64,000 nucleotides of DNA, taken from assembly GCA_035628915.1 (NCBI GenBank), contig DASPIW010000057.1, positions 248,001 to 312,000 of the forward strand, read 5' to 3'. This DNA is from JARBUG01 sp035628915 (GTDB lineage Bacteria; Bacillota; Sulfobacillia; Symbiobacteriales; Symbiobacteriaceae). The position numbers and the translations under genes were made by a program. This document shows, piece by piece, positions 59,285-64,000 of this stretch. The notes beneath the pieces are model-generated. The model did not search any database and was not told where the DNA came from. It worked only from the letters and a program-made list of their open reading frames with translations. How positions within the stretch are numbered: position 1 is the stretch's first letter; every line of letters starts with the position of its first letter.

Positions 59285-61069
59285 CTACGGTTCGTAAGTG
59301 ATGGTGACGGTTACGCTCCCGTCATCGTTCTCCGTGATGTCCGAGAGCTTGATGCCGGTCGTAGACCGGCCCGGTGCCAGCTGATACCACGAAGCCGTAT
59401 TGGCAAGCCCGTTAACGGGCGCCGGCAGCAGTGAAGTCACGCCCAGGGAACCCGGGAAGAAGTCGGCTGCGTCCGTGTAGCCGCCCACCTCAAGCTGGTA
59501 TTGGCCGTCCGCCTGCAGTACGGCCATCGCGTAGTGGGTCTCCCCCCCGGTCTTGGCCGAACTGCTCCGCTTGGTCCAGTGGGGGTTGTTCGCTTCGTTG
59601 GCCCGCCAGAAAGTCCGGGCAAACACGCTCTCGTCAACCTGATAGACCACCAGCCCGTGCAGGGCCGGGTCGCCAAAGTACGACAGTCCCCGGTCAAAGC
59701 CCTGCTGCTGTCGGTTCTCCATGACGAAGTACTCGTAGCTCAGTCCGTTCGGAACTTTGATCCGGTACACATCCTTCGACTCGTTGGCCGGTCTCAGCGT
59801 CTTTGTCACGGGAGTCGCCGTCGGCATGATGTCCTTGAAGTTCAGGAAGCTGAGGTATTGCTTGCCCCAGCCTTCTACATGGCTCGGCGAGTTGCCCGAG
59901 TAGTACCGGTCGGGATACTCACGGCCGTAGGAGCCACCGGCCATCAGGCTGACGTCGCCGACGCCTTCGGAGTCGTAGCCGTAGTCATAGAGGTCGGGCA
60001 GCCCCAGCACGTGGCCGAACTCATGCGCGTAAACACCCACATAGGCCGGCGAGGGCGCCCGCGGCGCATCGATACCAAAGCCGGTGATATTCTGGCCGAC
60101 TTCCGGGCAAGTGTTGTACTGGTTGACAACGACGCCGTCAACCACCGTCCACCGGAGGGCAGATTCGTCAGGGGGCACATTGGTCCGGTAGTACTCACCC
60201 CAGTACCTCGCGCTTACAATGCTCCAGGCGTGCGACCAGATGATGCTCGGGTCGCGGCTGTACTCGGCGCCGGTCCCGCGATGGATGATGAACAGGTTCG
60301 GCACGACCTTGTCGATCGTCTGACCGTCCTGCACGATCGAAGTCGCATTCCCCGCCAGATCTGCGAAATCGCCGGGCCGAGCCGGAATCGCCCAATCAGC
60401 CAGGTTGATGTCGAACTGCTCCTTGGCCGCGAGGACCGCGTCCTCCACAAGTTCGCCGATATATGCGTCGCCGTTGTCGTTATAGTGGCCCTTGTTCTGA
60501 CCCATGTAGTAGTCATAGCCATGCGGCAGGGTGACCCAGCCCACCACATCGACGTCGATGCTGAACTGGCCGTAGCTGATCTCATCGTAGTAGTTCCTGA
60601 GCGTGCCCCGGGTGGAAGCCGGCTGGCCGTCCGGATACGTCGCCAGATGGCTCCACATGGGCCGGGCATAGGGATCGTACTCAGTGCCGTTAAACAGATC
60701 GTCGAACAGGTCCGCCGGAACCTGCTCGTAATCCACACCGGGCACATCGCTCATTTCGGCGGACGACACAGGCCAGTCCACCAGGATGGCCAGGCCCTTC
60801 ACGCTGCCCCTGGCGTCAATCCTGCCTACGGAAGTACCGTTGCCGGGGCTCAGATAGCTCTGACCGGGGTTGTATCCCCGCAGTTCCTTGCCCGTCACCT
60901 TTATGCCGGCAGCAGCGGAATCCATGGCAAAGTCCCGGTCAACTTTAGCGAAGCTGGGAAGCCGCATCTTAAACTGATTCCTGGTCGTTCCGGCGGCACC
61001 GGGAGCAGCGGCGCCCAGAACCATGATTGCGATCACGGCGAGAATCAGGAGCAGCTTTGACCGTTTCAT
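59285..61069 (-). CDS. Secreted M6-type (immune inhibitor A-like) metalloprotease
   Basis: 594 residues. Signal peptide (about 1-27), propeptide region, then a catalytic domain with YAHEFGHVLGLPDLYD, the extended HExxHxxGxxD zinc motif of M6 peptidases, followed by GDVSLMAGGSYG (Met-turn). WSHLATYPDGQPASTRGTLRNYYDEIS (in two parts) and YFVMENRQQQGFD are also typical. C-terminal 120 residues are beta-rich. ATG 61069 follows GGAGGGATC at 6 nt. It converges on the tad locus and has its own promoter. Confidence 0.9.
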   Translation of the reverse strand: MKRSKLLLILAVIAIMVLGAAAPGAAGTTRNQFKMRLPSFAKVDRDFAMDSAAAGIKVTGKELRGYNPGQSYLSPGNGTSVGRIDARGSVKGLAILVDWPVSSAEMSDVPGVDYEQVPADLFDDLFNGTEYDPYARPMWSHLATYPDGQPASTRGTLRNYYDEISYGQFSIDVDVVGWVTLPHGYDYYMGQNKGHYNDNGDAYIGELVEDAVLAAKEQFDINLADWAIPARPGDFADLAGNATSIVQDGQTIDKVVPNLFIIHRGTGAEYSRDPSIIWSHAWSIVSARYWGEYYRTNVPPDESALRWTVVDGVVVNQYNTCPEVGQNITGFGIDAPRAPSPAYVGVYAHEFGHVLGLPDLYDYGYDSEGVGDVSLMAGGSYGREYPDRYYSGNSPSHVEGWGKQYLSFLNFKDIMPTATPVTKTLRPANESKDVYRIKVPNGLSYEYFVMENRQQQGFDRGLSYFGDPALHGLVVYQVDESVFARTFWRANEANNPHWTKRSSSAKTGGETHYAMAVLQADGQYQLEVGGYTDAADFFPGSLGVTSLLPAPVNGLANTASWYQLAPGRSTTGIKLSDITENDDGSVTVTITYEP

Positions 61070-61110
61070 CAGGCAGATCCCTCCTGCTTGCGTAATTGGA
61101 CGCATTGCTC

Positions 61111-61139
61111 ATTGTACAGGAGGCATACTATTCTGTGAA
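61111..61139 (-). promoter_or_regulatory. Promoter of the M6 metalloprotease gene
   Basis: On the minus strand TTCACA (61134-61139), 17 bp, TACAAT (61111-61116), about 40 bp before the start codon. The rest of 61140-61334 is AT-richer leader sequence shared with the divergent rqcH gene; no other feature seen. Confidence 0.6.
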
Positions 61140-61334
61140 CGTTTGTAACAGAAATAATACGCGCAAGATAAAGTCTTCTGATCTATTATCGGATAACTTC
61201 ATGCTTTCACCATATTTGTTGCACGTCCCGTTCACGCGCCTCCGCTACGCTTGGAGTAACTGTAGCCTGGCGCCGCGGCGCCATGATATCCTGATAGTGA
61301 CTGTATCCCGTTCGAAAAGGAGCCCGTCACGTCC

Positions 61335-63158
61335 ATGGCCTTTGACAGTACCGTCATGGCGGCAGTGGTCGCCGAACTGAGCGACCGCCTGACCGCCGGG
61401 CGCATCAGCAAGATCTATCAGCCGCAACCCGATGAAATCGCCCTGCTCATCTATGCCGGTGGCGCCAATCACCGGCTTCTGGTCTCTGCCAACGCCCGCT
61501 TCGCCCGGCTGCATCTGAGCCGCATCGAAAAGAAGAACCCGCCCCATCCCCCCACCTTCTGCATGCTGCTGCGCAAGTATGTGGAAGGGGGGCGGATTCT
61601 GGCCATCCGGCAGGTGGGGCGTGAGCGCATCTGCCGCATCCATATCGGCGTGACGGATGAACTGGGCAACCCCGCCGAGTTCGTTTTGGTGGCCGAAATG
61701 ATGGGCAAACACTCCAACATCGTCCTCCTGAACCCCCAGGGGCGAATTGTGGATGCGATCCGCCGTGTGACCGAAGAAGTCAACCGCTACCGGGAGCTGC
61801 TCCCGGGTCTTGCCTACGTACCGCCGCCCCCGGTGGGCAAGCTGGACCCTGCGGCCATTGCCCCGGCCGACCTGTCGCCCGGCGACGATCCGGCCAAACC
61901 CGTCTGGCAGATGCTCCTCGACCGGGTAGACGGTCTGGGCCCCCTGCTGGCGAAGGAGGCCGCTGTCCGGGCCGGCTATGCCCCCGAAACGCCTGCCAGC
62001 CGCACCGCCCCCGAAGCCCTGACGGCCGTTGTTCGCGAACTGGCCAGCCCTCAGGAATACCAGCCCTGCCTCCTCCTGGACCCGGAGGGCCGGCTCAAGG
62101 ACTACCACGTCCTGCCCCTCCAGTCGTGGCCCGGTCCCGTGCAGACGGGCTTCACGTCAATCTGCGCCGGGTTGGAAGCGTTCTACGGGCGCAAGGAAGA
62201 GTCCGACCGGCTGGCCGCGCTGCGAGGCAGCCTGAGCAAACTCGTTCGTGATGAAGCCGCACGCGTCCGGCGCAAACTCCATCTGCAAACCGAGTCGCAA
62301 AAAACGGCGGAGAACGCCGAGGAGTTCCGCATCAAAGGCGAGTTGATCACGGCCAATCTGTGGCAGATCAAAAAAGGCGACGAAGCCGCCGCCGTGGTCA
62401 ATTACTACGATCCGGAAGGCAGCATGGTCAACATCGCGCTGGACCCGGCCCTGAGCCCCGCCGAAAACGCCCAGGCGTACTACCGCCGGTATCAGAAGGC
62501 ACGCAGCGGCAAGCAGGTCATCACCCAACAGGTGGAAAAGTCGGCCCAGGAGTTGGCCTACCTAGAGCAGGTGGAAGCCACGCTGCTGGCTGCCGCGTCC
62601 TTGCCCGAGCTTGAGGAGATCCGGCGGGAACTGCAGGCCGAAGGCTATCTGGGGGAGAAAAAGGAACGCAAGGGCTCGTCCGGGAAAACCGCCGAAGAGA
62701 AGCCGGTCCCACCGCTCGCCGTGCATTCCACGGACGGGCTGGAAATCTGGATCGGTCGCAATAATAAACAGAACGACTATTTAACGCTAAAGCTTGCGGC
62801 GCCCCACGACATCTGGCTCCATACCAAAGAGATTCCCGGCTCGCACGTGATCCTGCGGGTCCCGCCGGGACAGCCCGTACCCGACCGGGCCATCCATGAG
62901 GCCGCGGCACTGGCCGCCTGGTACTCCCGTGGGCGCGAATCGGCCGCGGTGCCCGTGGACTACGCCCTGCGCAAGCACGTGCGCAAGCCGGCGGGCGCCC
63001 GCCCCGGCATGGTCATCTACGAACAGCAGAAGACGCTGTGGGTGACCCCGGACCCGGAACTGAACCCGATTCTCAAACGGCACTTGGGGGGACAGGCGAA
63101 TGGGGGAACTGGAGAGACTGGTCGCGACGGTGGAAGCAGCGATCCGATCGCACGTTGA
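61335..63158 (+). CDS. rqcH: RqcH/NFACT ribosome quality-control protein (YloA, FbpA type)
   Basis: 607 residues. NFACT-N domain (MAFDSTVMAAVVAEL, GRISKIYQP), helix-hairpin-helix part, long coiled coil (about 290-430), and NFACT-R domain (VHSTDGLEIWIGRNNKQNDYLT, DIWLHTKEIPGSHVIL). It binds stalled 50S subunits and adds alanine tails. ATG with AAGGAG 12 nt upstream. In Bacillus (yloA) it neighbours the calcium ATPase and yicC; here those lie 17-26 kb away with inserted loci between. Confidence 0.93.
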   Translation: MAFDSTVMAAVVAELSDRLTAGRISKIYQPQPDEIALLIYAGGANHRLLVSANARFARLHLSRIEKKNPPHPPTFCMLLRKYVEGGRILAIRQVGRERICRIHIGVTDELGNPAEFVLVAEMMGKHSNIVLLNPQGRIVDAIRRVTEEVNRYRELLPGLAYVPPPPVGKLDPAAIAPADLSPGDDPAKPVWQMLLDRVDGLGPLLAKEAAVRAGYAPETPASRTAPEALTAVVRELASPQEYQPCLLLDPEGRLKDYHVLPLQSWPGPVQTGFTSICAGLEAFYGRKEESDRLAALRGSLSKLVRDEAARVRRKLHLQTESQKTAENAEEFRIKGELITANLWQIKKGDEAAAVVNYYDPEGSMVNIALDPALSPAENAQAYYRRYQKARSGKQVITQQVEKSAQELAYLEQVEATLLAAASLPELEEIRRELQAEGYLGEKKERKGSSGKTAEEKPVPPLAVHSTDGLEIWIGRNNKQNDYLTLKLAAPHDIWLHTKEIPGSHVILRVPPGQPVPDRAIHEAAALAAWYSRGRESAAVPVDYALRKHVRKPAGARPGMVIYEQQKTLWVTPDPELNPILKRHLGGQANGGTGETGRDGGSSDPIAR

Positions 63159-63525
63159 GCCGCCCGATTTCGGCCACGGGAAAGTCAGCGTCTGGATCAA
63201 GCTGGTCAGGCCGGCAAAGGCGCCCGACCCGGAAGAGACCGTCGGACAGGTCCACAAAGTGCTGCTGACCGTCTCCAGCTTCGACGACCTGGTTGAGCAG
63301 GTGGCGGAGAACCTGGTGGTGGCCATCTTCGGCGGCGATGTGCAGGTGGTTTCGAGCATGCCCAACCTGATCGTCAAACTGATGGAGAAGAAGGCATACG
63401 TCCCCCTGCCGGGCGCCCCGCCCATCGATCAGAGCGGGCAAGTCTTTTTGAAGGCGACGGTCTATCGGTGGGAGCCCAGCCTTTGGGACCAGATTTTCGG
63501 CAAGAAAGACGAGCGGACGGATTAA
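63100..63525 (+). CDS. Conserved-looking protein of unknown function (141 aa)
   Basis: ATG 63100 preceded at 6-7 nt by GGGGGGAC. It overlaps the rqcH end by 59 bp in another frame. The product alternates beta strands and helices (KVSVWIKLVRPAK, KVLLTVSSFDDLVEQVAENLVV, GDVQVVSSMPNLIVKLMEKKAYV in parts) and ends in a charged tail. No membrane segment, no signal peptide, no family recognised. The overlap suggests translational coupling with rqcH. Confidence 0.75.
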   Translation: MGELERLVATVEAAIRSHVEPPDFGHGKVSVWIKLVRPAKAPDPEETVGQVHKVLLTVSSFDDLVEQVAENLVVAIFGGDVQVVSSMPNLIVKLMEKKAYVPLPGAPPIDQSGQVFLKATVYRWEPSLWDQIFGKKDERTD

Positions 63526-63540
63526 CCCCGTCCGCTTTCC
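63513..63540 (+). terminator. Terminator after the rqcH operon
   Basis: Stem GCGGACGG / CCGTCCGC followed by TTTCC, spanning the stop codon. Confidence 0.65.
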
Positions 63541-63542
63541 GC

Positions 63543-64000
63543 TTATAGTTGTACGGGTACCGGTGAGCCGGTGCGCCTGACCCGCGCCCCGAGTCCCGCC
63601 AGCTTCGTCTCCAGCCCCTCGTAGCCCCGGTCGAGGAAGTGCAGCCCTTCCACGGTCGATTCGCCTTCCGCCGCCAGCGCCCCGACAATCAGGGCCGCGG
63701 TCGCCCGCAAGTCGGTCCCTGCCATCGGCGCCCCGCTCAGGGCGGGCACGCCCGAAATCAAGGCCGTCGTCCCGCCGGCGACCCGAATCTGGGCGCCCAG
63801 CCGCTCCAGTTCCCGCGTGTAGCCAAAGCGCCCGTCGAAGACCCGCTCCTCGACCAGCGAATCGCCCGCGGCCCGGCAGAGCGCCGCCACCAGCACGGGC
63901 TGTATGTCCGTCGCCAGCGCCGGAAACGGCCCCGTCACGGCCTCCACTGCCCGCAAGCGGTCCGGCGCCATCACCCGCACGGCACCGGACTCGACTGCGC
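63543..64000 (-). CDS. UDP-N-acetylglucosamine 1-carboxyvinyltransferase (MurA type), C-terminal part
   Basis: The 3' part of a gene that runs off the right edge; about 152 codons are visible. TDIQPVLVAALCRA, EERVFDGRFGYTRELERLGAQI, LSGAPMAGTDLRATAALIVGALAAEG (in parts) and LDRGYEGLETKLAGLGARVRR are the C-terminal signatures of MurA/EPSP-synthase enzymes, which start peptidoglycan synthesis. The catalytic Cys/Asp loop lies outside the window. Firmicutes often carry two copies (murAA, murAB); which one this is cannot be told. Confidence 0.9.
   Translation of the reverse strand, partial: AVESGAVRVMAPDRLRAVEAVTGPFPALATDIQPVLVAALCRAAGDSLVEERVFDGRFGYTRELERLGAQIRVAGGTTALISGVPALSGAPMAGTDLRATAALIVGALAAEGESTVEGLHFLDRGYEGLETKLAGLGARVRRTGSPVPVQL

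Noticed and set aside
59501..61060. Plus-strand open frame of 519 codons opposite the M6 metalloprotease
   Set aside because: The reverse strand carries the HExxH motif, signal peptide, promoter and binding site; the plus frame has no recognisable features.

Overview
The window is GC-rich bacterial DNA whose gene content points to a spore-forming, monoderm Firmicute of the high-GC Symbiobacterium type (inference). Reasons: a spoVM gene, a YhcN-like sporulation lipoprotein, remA, PASTA kinase prkC, asp23/yloU, fakA, and gene order close to the Bacillus yloA-to-yloV housekeeping run. No outer-membrane genes are seen. I found no tRNA, rRNA, CRISPR array or transposase. Both ends cut genes (fakA on the left, a murA-type gene on the right).

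Region 1-10.2 kb (mostly minus strand, read right to left): rsmB, rlmN, prpC, prkC, rsgA, rpe, cheW-like, a 64-aa membrane protein, spoVM (37 aa), hslO, then rpmB (plus), asp23 and fakA. A roughly 208-nt rod-shaped structured RNA candidate lies between rpmB and hslO.

Region 10.2-29.3 kb: a signalling island sitting between rsmB and the yciH/yugP/fmt block, which are close neighbours in related genomes. It holds a partner-switching set (two STAS proteins, two RsbW-like kinases, one of them fused to a membrane HD-GYP domain, a PP2C phosphatase, a DUF342/FapA-like protein and a possible PilZ-like protein). It also holds a subtilase with nine DQLSW-type hexapeptide repeats behind a class I cyclic di-GMP riboswitch, a second PP2C phosphatase with a pseudo-receiver, a multi-receiver GGDEF protein, a single receiver, a large hybrid histidine kinase and a PAS/GAF/GGDEF/EAL protein. 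The genes suggest one circuit in which cyclic di-GMP level, phosphorelay and partner switching converge, with the secreted protease as one output.

Region 29.3-40 kb: housekeeping operon yicC, remA, gmk, rpoZ, coaBC, priA, def, fmt, yugP, yciH, preceded by dapF-dapL (diaminopimelate aminotransferase route to lysine and wall) and separated from it by a CCGTG-rich inverted repeat element.

Region 40-50 kb: a low-complexity lipoprotein, a calcium-type P-type ATPase, a universal stress protein and a DUF2249 protein (the last two each with a CRP/HcpR-like operator at about -41.5), then a MacAB-like ABC efflux operon with a stalk-domain protein. A 0.77-kb intergenic region holds a probable 59-aa gene under an operator-like palindrome and another structured element.

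Region 50.7-59.2 kb (plus): a Tad/Flp pilus locus (cpaB, tadZ, tadA, tadB, tadC, two TadE/G-like genes, a stalk-domain protein, a beta-propeller/CARDB protein and, last, a 50-aa Flp pilin). It faces an M6-type secreted metalloprotease. The window ends with rqcH, a small unknown gene overlapping it, and a murA-type gene.
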